Below are positions 36,357 to 45,350 of a stretch of 64,000 bases of DNA, one piece after another (position 1 is the stretch's first letter; each line of letters starts with the position of its first letter). Both the position numbers and the translations under genes were made by a program. Origin of the DNA: Vallitalea pronyensis (GTDB lineage Bacteria > Bacillota > Clostridia > Lachnospirales > Vallitaleaceae); the NCBI RefSeq assembly GCF_018141445.1, contig NZ_CP058649.1, forward strand, positions 267,001 through 331,000. The letters run 5' to 3'. The notes beneath the pieces are model-generated. The model had not been told where the DNA came from and did not search any database. It saw only the letters and a program-made list of their open reading frames with translations.

Positions 36357-37295
36357 CTATATACATTGACCTACTCGGTTTATGACTTCTTGTGTATGTG
36401 CCATCATTTCTTCAATGATTTCCTCACACGTTTGCTCTTTGTTTACCATCCCTGCTATCTGACCTGCCATAATTGAACCATTGGCTACATCACCATCAAA
36501 TACAGCTAATTGCAGGGTACCTTTTCCTAATTCTTCAAGCTCTTCAATAGAAGCTCCTTCTTTTTCAAGCTGTAAGAACTTTCTCGTGAGTTTATTTTTG
36601 AGGGTACGCACAGGATGCCCTGTTGGTTTACCCGTAACTTTTGTATCAATATCTTTAGCTGCTAGAACCTTATGCTTGTAATTTTCATGAATAATACATT
36701 CCTTTGCTACTAAAAAACGTGTGCCAATCTGGAAAGCATCGGCTCCTAATACCTTAGCAGCAGCCACACCTCTGCCATCACCTATACCTCCAGCTGCAAT
36801 AACTGGAATGTTAACGGCGTCAACCACTTGAGGCAATAGTGCCATGGTGGTTAATTCACCCACATGACCACCTGACTCACAACCTTCAGCAATAACAGCA
36901 TCCACACCAGCTCTTTCCATACGCTTTGCAAGAGCTACAGAAGGCACAACAGGGATTACCTTAATGTTATGAGCCTTCCACATATCCAGATATTTACCTG
37001 GATTACCTGCTCCAGTTGTTACAACAGCCACCCCTTCTTCACAGACCATATGAGCTACTTCTTCTGCATAAGGACTCAGTAACATAATATTAACACCAAA
37101 AGGTTTATCCGTTAGTGCCTTGGCTTTTTTTATTTCGTTCCTAACCACATCAACGGGAGCATTACCTGCTGCAATAATGCCAAGACCGCCAGCATTGGAT
37201 ACAGCAGCTACTAACTTATGTTCAGCAATCCATGCCATGCCGCCTTGAAGTATGGGGTACTTTATATTTAACATCTCACATATCCTGGACTCCAC
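36357..37295 (-). CDS. fabK: Enoyl-ACP reductase, FMN-dependent FabK type
   Basis: A 312-residue flavoprotein of the nitronate-monooxygenase-like fold. [56 protein letters not shown] and [11 protein letters not shown] match FabK closely. The start is GTG, with AAGGAGTG 7 nt before it. It reduces enoyl-ACP with NAD(P)H and FMN and replaces FabI, which the window lacks. FabK enzymes are known to be insensitive to triclosan. Confidence 0.95.
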   Translation of the reverse strand: MESRICEMLNIKYPILQGGMAWIAEHKLVAAVSNAGGLGIIAAGNAPVDVVRNEIKKAKALTDKPFGVNIMLLSPYAEEVAHMVCEEGVAVVTTGAGNPGKYLDMWKAHNIKVIPVVPSVALAKRMERAGVDAVIAEGCESGGHVGELTTMALLPQVVDAVNIPVIAAGGIGDGRGVAAAKVLGADAFQIGTRFLVAKECIIHENYKHKVLAAKDIDTKVTGKPTGHPVRTLKNKLTRKFLQLEKEGASIEELEELGKGTLQLAVFDGDVANGSIMAGQIAGMVNKEQTCEEIIEEMMAHTQEVINRVGQCI

Positions 37296-37319
37296 CTGTC
37301 TTCACTCCTTAAAATATAA

Positions 37320-37430
37320 GGGCTGCCCCATAATACTTTTTTACGTTAGAAATAGCGGCCTATAATTGCTTATGCCTACAGACCACTACCATGAAACATA
37401 ATAGCCATCAAAGTATTATGAGATAGCCCC
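37320..37430. repeat. Hairpin element E between acpP and fabK (111 nt)
   Basis: CATAATACTTT (37329-37339) pairs with AAAGTATTATG (37410-37420), and outside it GGGCT pairs with AGCCC across a mismatched patch. The ends read GGGGCTATCTCATAA on the minus strand. The 70-nt interior has no clear stem. It could be a small MITE or an attenuator inside the operon. Confidence 0.6.
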
Positions 37431-37445
37431 ATACAGTTTTAATAT

Positions 37446-37670
37446 TTAATTATTTGCCACGTAATTAAGGGCATCTTGCACTGTAATTACGGAAGGTAAG
37501 TCTTCGTTTTTAATTTCAACGCCTGACTCTTCTTCAATAGCCATCACAAGCTCAAATAAATCTAATGAGTCAGCACCTAAATCGTCTATAAATTTCGCTT
37601 CTAATGTCACTTCATTTTCCTCTACATCTAATTGCTCCACTACGATTTCTTTCATTTTTTCAAAATCCAT
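37446..37670 (-). CDS. acpP: Acyl carrier protein
   Basis: A 74-residue acidic four-helix protein. The phosphopantetheine site is [10 protein letters not shown] (Ser in DSL). It carries growing acyl chains for the enzymes encoded around it. AGGAGGA precedes ATG. It follows fabH by 167 nt and precedes fabK by 150 nt, where hairpin element E lies. Confidence 0.97.
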   Translation of the reverse strand: MDFEKMKEIVVEQLDVEENEVTLEAKFIDDLGADSLDLFELVMAIEEESGVEIKNEDLPSVITVQDALNYVANN

Positions 37671-37837
37671 TTTTTGTTCCTCCTAGATATTCTTTCACTA
37701 TTTTTTTGGAGTATACTTACTCCGTCTATGGGAGAATCCTTGACCTTCTTATCATCAATCAATTCTCATAATGAAGAAATTTCCCTTTGTTATATGCTCT
37801 TCTTTGAAACTTCCTCATACTTAACACTATTAACAAT

Positions 37838-38803
37838 TTATAAGGTAATCATACCTGCTCCATACGTTAAGCCGCCACCAAAACCTGCAATAACAATCTT
37901 GTGACCTTTCTTAAGAATGCCTTTTCTTATCATTTCATCTAATACAATGGGCACACTTGCCGCAGATGTGTTACCATAGGATTGTATGTTGCTATATATT
38001 TTATCTTTGTCTATTTTCAAACGTTTAGCCACAGAATCAAGTATCCTCATATTGGCTTGATGTAAAACAAAATGATCAATGTCTTCAAATGTATAGGGAG
38101 ACTGTTCTATTACTTTTTTTATAGCATTTGGCACATATGTGCATACAAATTTATAGACCTCTTGACCATTCATACGTATATAAGGATCTACCTTTTGATT
38201 GGTATAGGGGTTAACAAAATCTCTTGAACCACATACAAGATGTTCACTAAGGCTACCTAATGATCGGCAGTAAAAGTTATCAATGCCCACTTCTTCAGAT
38301 TCACTGATAATAGCAGCTCCAGATCCATCACCAAATAAAACACATGTACTTCTGTCTTCCCAATCGGTTAAACGGGATAATACTTCTGTTCCTATAACTA
38401 ATGCTTTCTTTGCCATACCCATTTTAATATAAGCAGTGGCTGTGTTAAGTGCATATACAAAACCAGAACAAGCAGCATTCATATCAAAACACATTGCATC
38501 ATGAGCACCAATATCTCTCTGAACTTCACAGGCTGCAGACGGTGTACAGTGATCAGAACATATGGTTGCTACAATAATTAAATCAATTTCATCAGGTGTT
38601 ATGCCAGATGAAGCGATAGCACGTTTTGCAGCTTCTACAGATAGACTAACAGTACCTTCACCCGTACTTATTCTTCTATTTTTAATGCCTGTTCGGCTGC
38701 TAATCCATTCATCGCTGGTATCAACAAAGGAGGATAAATCTTTATTCGATACAATGTTGTCAGGGGTGTAGCTGCCTGTTCCAATGATTCTAACATTTTT
38801 CAT
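37838..38803 (-). CDS. fabH: 3-oxoacyl-ACP synthase III
   Basis: A 321-residue thiolase-fold enzyme that starts fatty acid synthesis by condensing acetyl-CoA or a branched acyl-CoA with malonyl-ACP. The triad is Cys in NAACSGFVYAL, His in VLHQANMRI and Asn in YGNTSAASV. AGGAG precedes ATG. It is the first gene of the operon, behind a sigma-A promoter with a FabT-like operator. Confidence 0.97.
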   Translation of the reverse strand: MKNVRIIGTGSYTPDNIVSNKDLSSFVDTSDEWISSRTGIKNRRISTGEGTVSLSVEAAKRAIASSGITPDEIDLIIVATICSDHCTPSAACEVQRDIGAHDAMCFDMNAACSGFVYALNTATAYIKMGMAKKALVIGTEVLSRLTDWEDRSTCVLFGDGSGAAIISESEEVGIDNFYCRSLGSLSEHLVCGSRDFVNPYTNQKVDPYIRMNGQEVYKFVCTYVPNAIKKVIEQSPYTFEDIDHFVLHQANMRILDSVAKRLKIDKDKIYSNIQSYGNTSAASVPIVLDEMIRKGILKKGHKIVIAGFGGGLTYGAGMITL

Positions 38804-38833
38804 ATCATATCTCCTAATTAGTTTGCATTACAA

Positions 38834-38854
38834 ATACTTTGATAGTCAAAGTAT
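38834..38854. promoter_or_regulatory. FabT-like operator
   Basis: A 21-nt palindrome: ATACTTTGA then TAG then TCAAAGTAT, with only one flanking position unmatched. The core TTTGA-NNN-TCAAA is the known FabT recognition pattern in Firmicutes. It overlaps the -10 box of the fabH promoter. Confidence 0.8.
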
Positions 38855-38878
38855 ATAGGAATTTAGTCGGATTGTCAA
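38850..38878 (-). promoter_or_regulatory. Sigma-A promoter of the fatty-acid operon
   Basis: On the minus strand TTGACA (38873-38878), 17-nt spacer, TATACT (38850-38855). The -10 hexamer runs into the FabT-like palindrome, so repressor binding would block RNA polymerase. Confidence 0.85.
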
Positions 38879-39239
38879 GAAATTATTGAGAATTTTCCCA
38901 AATCCTTTAATGGAAGTTTAATGATTTTTTAATTTTACTACCTTGCATTCAAAGGTAGTGTATGCTATACTTAAATTATTCCACTATATTGTAATACACA
39001 GTAGCTAATAAAACAAGTTACATAATCATGTCATAATTTGGACCTATCGTCCATAGCATCTATAGGCACATCTATAAGATAGATTAAACCAAAAAATGAA
39101 AGGTGATGAGGTACATGAACTAAAACTTATTTATCAATCATACCATAACTTATTCAGGAAGTGAAGCCTAGAAATGAAGCGTTATCCTTCCAGATGCATA
39201 AGCCAACAATGATGTTGGTTTTAAAAAGAAGACAGTACC

Positions 39240-39268
39240 TTGTATTAATAGGTAGCATGTGTTATATT
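39240..39268 (+). promoter_or_regulatory. Sigma-A promoter of the PadR-DUF1700-DUF4097 operon
   Basis: TTGTAT (39240-39245), 17-nt spacer, TATATT (39263-39268), with TATAAT starting a few bases later as an alternative -10. It lies about 90 nt before the PadR start. Confidence 0.6.
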
Positions 39269-39356
39269 ATAATCAATAAGACATTTTAGCAAACAAATGC
39301 CATATGGCAGTAAGAATATATGTTTATAGACTAGACGTATATTAGGAGGTTAATAT

Positions 39357-39680
39357 ATGAACATACAGTTCAAAAAAGGTGTTTTAGAACTTTGCGTATT
39401 ATCTTTACTCTCACGAGATGATTATTATGGATACGAGCTAGTTAAGCAGATATCTAATAATGTAAGAATATCAGAAGGAACCATCTATCCATTGCTTAGG
39501 CGATTAACCAAAGAAAATTATTTTGAGACTTATCTGAAAGAATCTACAGAAGGTCCACCAAGAAAGTATTATACTCTAACCAAAAAAGGGCATGAGGCAA
39601 AAGAATTACTCGGTCATGAGTGGTATGATTTTGTATCACGAGTTAATTCTTTAATTGAGGAGGAAGATAGTTGTGAATAA
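39357..39680 (+). CDS. PadR-family transcriptional regulator
   Basis: A 107-residue winged helix: [40 protein letters not shown] and [18 protein letters not shown] are the family marks. AGGAGG precedes ATG by 8 nt. Its stop overlaps the next gene's GTG start by 8 bp. PadR-DUF1700-DUF4097 is a recurrent gene order in Firmicutes, linked with envelope stress. Confidence 0.93.
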   Translation: MNIQFKKGVLELCVLSLLSRDDYYGYELVKQISNNVRISEGTIYPLLRRLTKENYFETYLKESTEGPPRKYYTLTKKGHEAKELLGHEWYDFVSRVNSLIEEEDSCE

Positions 39681-40320
39681 GAATGAATACTTAAGCAAGT
39701 TGGATGCTTTGCTTACAGTTCTTACCTACGATGAGCGAAAAGATATCATGTACGATTATGAAGAACATTTTAAAGCAGGATTAGCTGATGGTAAGACAGA
39801 AGAAGATATCGCCAACGAATTGGGTGATCCCCAAACTTTGGCAGCTCAATACATCACGTACCCAACACCATATAACCCACCAAAAGAAGACGAAAAACCT
39901 GAGGAACCATCACCCACAGAAGAACCACCTAGATATAACAGGTATCAACAGCGTTCCTATGAATGGGATGATAACGTGTCAGTAGGCAAAACGGTTGCAC
40001 TTGTATCCCTGACCATTATCTTCGGATTAGGTATCTATATTGGTATATGGGGCGTTATTATTGGATTCTATGGTGTAGGCATTGGAACAAGTGTGGCAGC
40101 TTTGGTTATCTTTTTAGAAACATTAACCGGGCAATTATTTCCCTATGTATCTCATCCATTCCAAGTGACCATGTTTCAACCCCTTGGGATTTTGACGTCT
40201 ATTTTCTTAGGCAGTTTATCCGGTCTTGTTTTTATAGGTACGGTTAAACTAACAAAGCTATATGTTCGCTTGACGAAGAACTATATTGACTGGTCCAAGC
40301 GATTTATAAGGAGGCATTAA
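39673..40320 (+). CDS. DUF1700 (HAAS) membrane protein
   Basis: About 215 residues. The N-terminal HAAS/DUF1700 part reads [20 protein letters not shown] and [26 protein letters not shown] Pro/Glu-rich linker (residues ~75-100) and about three TM helices follow. The GTG at 39673 is chosen because AGGAGGAAG is placed 6 nt before it. It probably transmits a membrane signal or holds the DUF4097 partner. Confidence 0.88.
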   Translation: MNKNEYLSKLDALLTVLTYDERKDIMYDYEEHFKAGLADGKTEEDIANELGDPQTLAAQYITYPTPYNPPKEDEKPEEPSPTEEPPRYNRYQQRSYEWDDNVSVGKTVALVSLTIIFGLGIYIGIWGVIIGFYGVGIGTSVAALVIFLETLTGQLFPYVSHPFQVTMFQPLGILTSIFLGSLSGLVFIGTVKLTKLYVRLTKNYIDWSKRFIRRH

Positions 40321-40322
40321 TT

Positions 40323-41534
40323 ATGAAGAAATCAATTGCCAAACGTTTAGCTATATTTTTTACCATTACATTAACATTGTCACTTATTGGTATCATCAGT
40401 TACCTTTCAAGCAACCCAGCTGCTGCTAAAATATATTTTACGAGAAACATAAATCATTATAATCGGTCACATATGAACTTTGACTGGCTGGATTATATAC
40501 CTTTTGTCAATGATGATCTCAAGGATTTTGTTCAAGATGAGGTTAATGATGCCATTCACGAAGGAATTGATATCGCCAAACAGCAAAAAGATAACTGGAA
40601 AGATTGGAGCAACAATTGGAGAGATAGCATGAATTCATGGAAGAGTAGTATGGATTCATGGAAAGACAATTGGAAATGGAATAATAACCTACCAAAGTAT
40701 ACAAAAGTAGGGGACACCATTGTGGATCATATCTCTTCTGAAGGTATTCATAAGATGGAAATCGTCACGGATATATCCGAGCTTCATTTTGTAGAAGAAA
40801 ACAGAGAGGATATTCAAGTGGAGTATATCTATACAAAACCCGACACATCTAGTGTTTTTCTATCTTATGACGTTGAAGTTAAAGGTGATACACTACGGAT
40901 TGAACAACATATTAAAACCAATAATTATATTGGAAGCCTTGAGAACTATCAGAATGATATTATTATTCATGTACCTGAAGATTTTGTGGTAAATGAATTA
41001 GCATACTATAATGATTTAGGTAGGGTTAAAGATAATGCATTTTACTCCAAAGTTGAAGAATTAAATATCCATGCAAACTTAGGTAGTATTGACATTCGTT
41101 TATCCAATGAAGTGGATAATGTGAAACTAACCGCATCTGCGGGTGATATTGTCCTAGATAACGATGCAGAAATTGATAACTTATACATGCTTGCTAATGC
41201 TGGTAAGATTCGTCTTAATCATGGGGGTCATATCCGTACTCTAATTATGGATGCTGATATGGGTACTATTACTGTTGATGCTGATGGTGTCGTTGATAAC
41301 TGTACTCTTGATGCCAACATGGGTCACATTGATGCTACCTTTAAAAAAGAAGTGGATGGATTTATCATTAACTGTGCCATGGGTAATATCGACCTTAAGT
41401 TATATGATAACGATGATGCGGTCATCAATTCTAAGGTAGGCATGGGTAATATTTCTTCTGATTTTGCCAAAGGCAGCAGTAAGGATTATATTGTTGATTG
41501 TGCCATGGGTAATATTACCATTAAAAAGCGATAG
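40323..41534 (+). CDS. DUF4097-domain envelope protein
   Basis: A 403-residue protein with one N-terminal TM helix (residues ~9-28), a Trp/Asp/Ser-rich low-complexity segment (NWKDWSNNWRDSMNSWKSS, about 95-125) and a C-terminal beta-solenoid. The solenoid repeats contain GSIDI, AGDIVLD, AGKIRL, MGTITVDAD, MGHIDAT and MGNIDLK. AAGGAGG precedes ATG. It is the last gene of the PadR operon and ends at a strong terminator. Its solenoid is simpler than that of the 7364-8962 protein. Confidence 0.88.
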   Translation: MKKSIAKRLAIFFTITLTLSLIGIISYLSSNPAAAKIYFTRNINHYNRSHMNFDWLDYIPFVNDDLKDFVQDEVNDAIHEGIDIAKQQKDNWKDWSNNWRDSMNSWKSSMDSWKDNWKWNNNLPKYTKVGDTIVDHISSEGIHKMEIVTDISELHFVEENREDIQVEYIYTKPDTSSVFLSYDVEVKGDTLRIEQHIKTNNYIGSLENYQNDIIIHVPEDFVVNELAYYNDLGRVKDNAFYSKVEELNIHANLGSIDIRLSNEVDNVKLTASAGDIVLDNDAEIDNLYMLANAGKIRLNHGGHIRTLIMDADMGTITVDADGVVDNCTLDANMGHIDATFKKEVDGFIINCAMGNIDLKLYDNDDAVINSKVGMGNISSDFAKGSSKDYIVDCAMGNITIKKR

Positions 41535-41856
41535 TACTGGGCTGTATCATCCAGCAATAGTACGTTGATTACCGTTATAAAACCCCTAACTTGGTTCATT
41601 GCCAAGTTAGGGGTTTTCATATGTGAAAATTATCTATGTGTAGGCTTAAATAATCCATTCTTTGTTTATAGAAATATCATAAAACTATAGACGTAGATTT
41701 ATCTTTTCTATATAATATTCATGTACCTATTATTTGTTTTTAAGCATGATATCGATCATGTTGTTAAAATTAACGTTGATTTTTAACAATATAACCGCCT
41801 TATGCATATATGATATATATAAGCATAAGCAATACATATTAATCAGGGGGATTATT
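41535..41856. other. Intergenic stretch with terminator
   Basis: About 320 bases holding the terminator at 41578-41618 and the leader of pgsA. Nothing else stands out. Confidence 0.5.
41578..41618 (+). terminator. Strong terminator of the DUF4097 operon
   Basis: AAAACCCCTAACTTGG pairs with CCAAGTTAGGGGTTTT around a 7-nt loop, with a T-run in the 3' arm. Confidence 0.92.
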
Positions 41857-42393
41857 ATGAAATATATACCGAATATTCTAACCATCATACGATTAATTTT
41901 GGTGCCACTATTTCCTATTGTCTTTTTTTCACAAATGGAAAATGCACATTTTTATGCCTTAATCATATTTTTGGTTGCTAGTTTGACAGACTTCTTGGAT
42001 GGGTATCTTGCAAGAAAGTACAATGTGGTTTCTATCATTGGTATTGTTCTGGATCCTTTAGCCGATAAATTAATGTTAATGACAACACTGGGCTGTCTCT
42101 ATATCTCTGAATATATTCCTATCGGCGTCTTAATCATTATCCTTATAAAAGAAACCTCCCTTGTTCTATCGGGTATCTTCTTATACTTTAAGAAAGAAAA
42201 GACGGTTATACCATCTAATAAATTTGGTAAAATGGCCACGGTTGTTTTTTCTCTTGCCATTGTCTTGACAATTATATTTCCCAATTCCATTGCCAGTATT
42301 ACCACTGTGATCGTTGCTCTTTTCTTAGAACTGATTGCCCTTTCAAGCTATGTGAATCACTATTTTAGAAACATTAAAAACCAAACAGTATAA
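41857..42393 (+). CDS. pgsA: CDP-diacylglycerol--glycerol-3-phosphate 3-phosphatidyltransferase
   Basis: About 178 residues, integral membrane enzyme for phosphatidylglycerophosphate synthesis, the step to phosphatidylglycerol. The CDP-alcohol phosphotransferase signature is intact: TDFLDGYLARKY ... GIVLDPLADKL, with all four Asp. The start MKYIPNILTIIR has AGGGGG 8 nt before it; a longer reading of 41 residues upstream is unlike the family. It is alone and ends at a bidirectional terminator. Confidence 0.9.
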   Translation: MKYIPNILTIIRLILVPLFPIVFFSQMENAHFYALIIFLVASLTDFLDGYLARKYNVVSIIGIVLDPLADKLMLMTTLGCLYISEYIPIGVLIIILIKETSLVLSGIFLYFKKEKTVIPSNKFGKMATVVFSLAIVLTIIFPNSIASITTVIVALFLELIALSSYVNHYFRNIKNQTV

Positions 42394-42496
42394 GTATTTT
42401 ATAAGAATGCTGGCTTATACCTGTAACTTCTTTGTCATTAGATGTTATAAGGTTAATCCAGCTTTTATTTAATGGATCATCTTCTTTTCTAGGCAG

Positions 42497-42528
42497 AAAA
42501 AGTCCTACCCAAAAGGTAGGACTAATTA
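42497..42528. terminator. Bidirectional terminator
   Basis: AGTCCTACC (42501-42509) pairs with GGTAGGACT (42515-42523); the minus side continues TTTTTCTG. It ends both pgsA and the opposing gene. Confidence 0.85.
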
Positions 42529-42628
42529 TATTATTTTATTGTAAATAAAAGGGGGGATAGTTTCCACTTATAATATAGCATGTTTATGTGTTCGTTTGAT
42601 GTCAACGAGATTACAATTCTATTACATA

Positions 42629-43807
42629 TTATCCTTCTATTTCAACAATCCAATACCCATACTCACCAGCCTTGGTCTTGGTATCTGCACAACAAATAAA
42701 CTCTTTAAATCCATAGAAATAAGCAGCAACACGATCTTTTGGATGATATATACCTGGCACACCTAGATAAAAACGGGGTTGACTATCATAGGTTTCTTTA
42801 TCCCTACCTAATATAAGGTGTTTATACCGTTTATACCCATTAAGTAAAAAGGTATTATTGGTCAGCATCCATGTATCCATTGGAAAATAGATAATATCAG
42901 CGGGTTCTATCCTTACCCACTCCTTGTTTGAATCTTCTTTCTCAAAGGGATTCATTTTGGGGTAATCACGGAATATATTTTTATGTATTTCCTCTAATTC
43001 TTTTGGTTCAAAATGTTTTTTAATGATATCAAAGGTCTGATTGCCCATATCGTTTATTTCAATAGATTCTTTTGCATTGTAGGTGTGATCCGAATAATAA
43101 GGAGAGGCATCTTTTTCGTGACTACCTAAAGACGCTTCTTTTTCATTCATGGAGTGAGGTATAACAGGTTCTTGTACAAAAGGCTTTTCTTCTGCATTAA
43201 ATTCAGGTGTAAAAGAAGTCATATGCTCATCATGATAAGGGTCCATAGGCCTCTCATCTACATGATTTTCTTGAATGGGTTTATCGGCTAATACTTTAGC
43301 TCTAGGTGTATCCTCCTTCTGTTGTTTCGTCTTAGCTTCCTGAACTTCTTGTCTAACGGGCTCTGTGGGTGTATACGTTTTCTTCGTGTCACTGGTATGC
43401 ACGTATTGCTTCCATGAGGGATTTGCATCTTTTATATATCCAATAAGAGGGAATATAGGATGGCGCCTATTATCCAGACTGGCAATAGCTATAATTGAAA
43501 AATCATCTATACCATAACCTGAACCGGCAACATTACCAGAATCTACGCTGATATTAAGTGTACCACTGTGTTGATCATCTATATCCATGACACCTAGATT
43601 AATGATTTGGGTAGCATCAGAATCTGTTTTGATCAGTTGTGCCCGGTATACGTTATGAGCGTTTTCTAAGTGATTCACATTTAATTTAATTCGACTCTTT
43701 TTTCCTCTTGTTTCTAGTTTACAATAGCCATAAGGTCCCCTGCTCTGCGTTGTAAATCCTCGTTCCTCTTCTTTTAAATCAATAATCTGACGGTTATAAC
43801 TTTGCAC
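42629..43807 (-). CDS. Conserved clostridial protein with DUF6128-like C-terminus
   Basis: A 392-residue cytosolic-looking protein without TM segments. Residues 1-145 form a beta-rich domain (GPYGYCKLETRGKKSRIKLN, DDFSIIAIASLDNRRHPIFP). The middle (~150-290) is charged and low complexity. The C-terminal ~100 residues (IIYFPMDTWMLTNNTFLLNG, YKHLILGRDK, FYLGVPGIYHPKDRVAAYFY) resemble DUF6128. It starts at GTG. Its AGGGGG ribosome site lies in the 3' arm of the rsmA terminator, so expression may be limited by that hairpin. The function is unknown. Confidence 0.7.
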   Translation of the reverse strand: MQSYNRQIIDLKEEERGFTTQSRGPYGYCKLETRGKKSRIKLNVNHLENAHNVYRAQLIKTDSDATQIINLGVMDIDDQHSGTLNISVDSGNVAGSGYGIDDFSIIAIASLDNRRHPIFPLIGYIKDANPSWKQYVHTSDTKKTYTPTEPVRQEVQEAKTKQQKEDTPRAKVLADKPIQENHVDERPMDPYHDEHMTSFTPEFNAEEKPFVQEPVIPHSMNEKEASLGSHEKDASPYYSDHTYNAKESIEINDMGNQTFDIIKKHFEPKELEEIHKNIFRDYPKMNPFEKEDSNKEWVRIEPADIIYFPMDTWMLTNNTFLLNGYKRYKHLILGRDKETYDSQPRFYLGVPGIYHPKDRVAAYFYGFKEFICCADTKTKAGEYGYWIVEIEG

Positions 43808-43810
43808 AAT

Positions 43811-43854
43811 AAAAACCCCCTTTTTTACTATTATATTGATGGTAGGGGGTTTTT
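43811..43854 (-). terminator. rsmA terminator whose 3' arm holds the next gene's ribosome binding site
   Basis: On the minus strand AAAAACCCCCT (43844-43854) pairs with AGGGGGTTTTT (43811-43821) around a 22-nt loop. The AGGGGG of the 3' arm is also the Shine-Dalgarno of the GTG at 43807, 8 nt later. Confidence 0.8.
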
Positions 43855-43887
43855 AGCACAGGATAACGTATAAGTTTTAGCTTATTT

Positions 43888-44760
43888 CTATGAATGCCTT
43901 TCATATAATGCATTGGCTAATGCTGCAAAAGCTTCTAAACTTAATGCTTCTCCTCTTATATTGATCTGAAGTCCAATACTTTCAATGGCTTCTTTTAATC
44001 GTTCTTTATCATACATATCTTTTAGATGATTGTATAAGCTGTTTATGAGGGTTTTACGGCGTTGTCCAAAAGAAGCTCGAATGAGACGAAACATCAGTTT
44101 TTCATCTTTTACATCAACGGGTTTTGAGGTATGCCCCGTAAGGCGAATAACCGCTGACCCGATCTTGGGTCTTGGCATAAAACAATTGGGCGGCACGTTG
44201 GCTACAATATAAGGCTTACTATAATACTGCACCGCTAGTGAAAGGGCTCCAAAATCCTTGGTACCTGGATCTGCCTTCATACGGTCAGCCACTTCTTTTT
44301 GCACCATGACGGTGATTGATTCTACAGGAACATGGCTTTCAAATAAACCCATAATAATGGGTGTGGTGATATAATAAGGCAGATTAGCTACCACTTTTAT
44401 GGGTTTCCCGTTATTGGTTTCTTTAGCCAGTTTAACCAAATCAACTTTTAACACGTCTTCATTCAGGATGGTTATGTTATCATATGCGCTCAGGGTGTCT
44501 TCCAAGATGGGTATAAGCTGTTGATCAATCTCAATGGCTATTACCTGCTTAGCATGTTCCGCAAGCTCTTGGGTCAAACTGCCTATCCCTGGCCCAATTT
44601 CAATCACCACATCATCTTTCGTGATATGGGACGCCTCTATGATTTTATTCAATACATGCCTGTCCACCAAAAAATTCTGACCAAATTTCTTTTGAAAGGC
44701 AAAACCATAGGTGGATATAATTTCCTTTGTTTTTTTTGGAGTAGCAATACGTTCAATCAT
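43888..44760 (-). CDS. rsmA: 16S rRNA (adenine(1518)/(1519)-N6)-dimethyltransferase
   Basis: A 290-residue SAM-dependent methyltransferase that dimethylates two adjacent adenines in the 3' end of 16S rRNA. KKFGQNFLVDRHVLNKI, the SAM loop VIEIGPGIGSLTQEL, IAIEID and the NLPYYITTPI active-site motif are all present. Length is normal. In Firmicutes rsmA commonly follows metG-tatD-rnmV; here rnmV is missing. Confidence 0.96.
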   Translation of the reverse strand: MIERIATPKKTKEIISTYGFAFQKKFGQNFLVDRHVLNKIIEASHITKDDVVIEIGPGIGSLTQELAEHAKQVIAIEIDQQLIPILEDTLSAYDNITILNEDVLKVDLVKLAKETNNGKPIKVVANLPYYITTPIIMGLFESHVPVESITVMVQKEVADRMKADPGTKDFGALSLAVQYYSKPYIVANVPPNCFMPRPKIGSAVIRLTGHTSKPVDVKDEKLMFRLIRASFGQRRKTLINSLYNHLKDMYDKERLKEAIESIGLQINIRGEALSLEAFAALANALYERHS

Positions 44761-45133
44761 CGTCTATTTTTTTAACTCCTCTTCACATTGTTGCAGTCAA
44801 TGTGTCTATTTTATGTTTTAATTGTATCAAAAATATTAAAAAAAGATGAAAAATTAATTAATTTTTCGATATTTTAGTAAAAATTTACATTTTATTCTTT
44901 AAAAATAAAACCTTTGATGTTAAAATGGAAGGAGGACATGCTTATTCCTTACCTTGAAAAACCTTGTTCAACTTATACGGCTTTATTGTTCATTACGATT
45001 AACCTTCATAGGACTACTTAGCGACTTCTTGTTTAACCTAAGCGTAAACCTTTACATATTTCATTTAAATCAGCAGGAAGAGGTTATCATGGATAACTTT
45101 TCCTACCCAACAAAATGAAGCGAGGTGCTTGCT
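44761..45133. other. Divergent intergenic region rsmA / spo0E-like gene
   Basis: About 370 bases. The plus strand carries two tiny reading frames with good ribosome sites: 44938-45021 (27 codons, begins MLIPYLEKPC) and 45090-45119 (9 codons, MDNFSYPTK). Either could be a leader peptide for the Spo0E-like gene, or chance. No clear promoter was read. Confidence 0.4.
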
Positions 45134-45316
45134 ATGTGTCGTACAGAAATTATGGAACAAGTAAACGAGGGTTTTATATCTATAATAAATCAAATGAAAA
45201 CCAAGCAAACCGTTGACACCGAAATCATGAAAATATCCAAAGAACTTGATATATTACTGGATAGGTTATTGGATAACCTAAATAACCATGACAAACAAAA
45301 GGGCAAGGCCACATAG
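45134..45316 (+). CDS. Spo0E-like aspartyl-phosphate phosphatase
   Basis: A 60-residue helical-hairpin protein. TEIMKISKELDILLDRLL matches the Spo0E signature (S-x-x-LD-x-LL). Family members dephosphorylate Spo0A-P and delay sporulation. ATG 45134 is preferred, with AGGTG 6 nt before; a GTG three codons earlier overlaps the site. It lies on the opposite strand between tatD and rsmA. Confidence 0.75.
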   Translation: MCRTEIMEQVNEGFISIINQMKTKQTVDTEIMKISKELDILLDRLLDNLNNHDKQKGKAT

Positions 45317-45350
45317 AAAACCCTCCTATGCAGCTTAACCCCTATTCTAC

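Larger units (their letters stand above)
38804..39356. other. Divergent intergenic region fabH / PadR operon
   Basis: About 550 bases. It contains the fabH promoter with FabT-like box (38834-38878), a separate plus-strand promoter-like pair (TTGCAT/TATACT, about 38949-38977) far from any gene, and the PadR operon promoter (39240-39268). No gene of useful length was seen. Confidence 0.6.
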
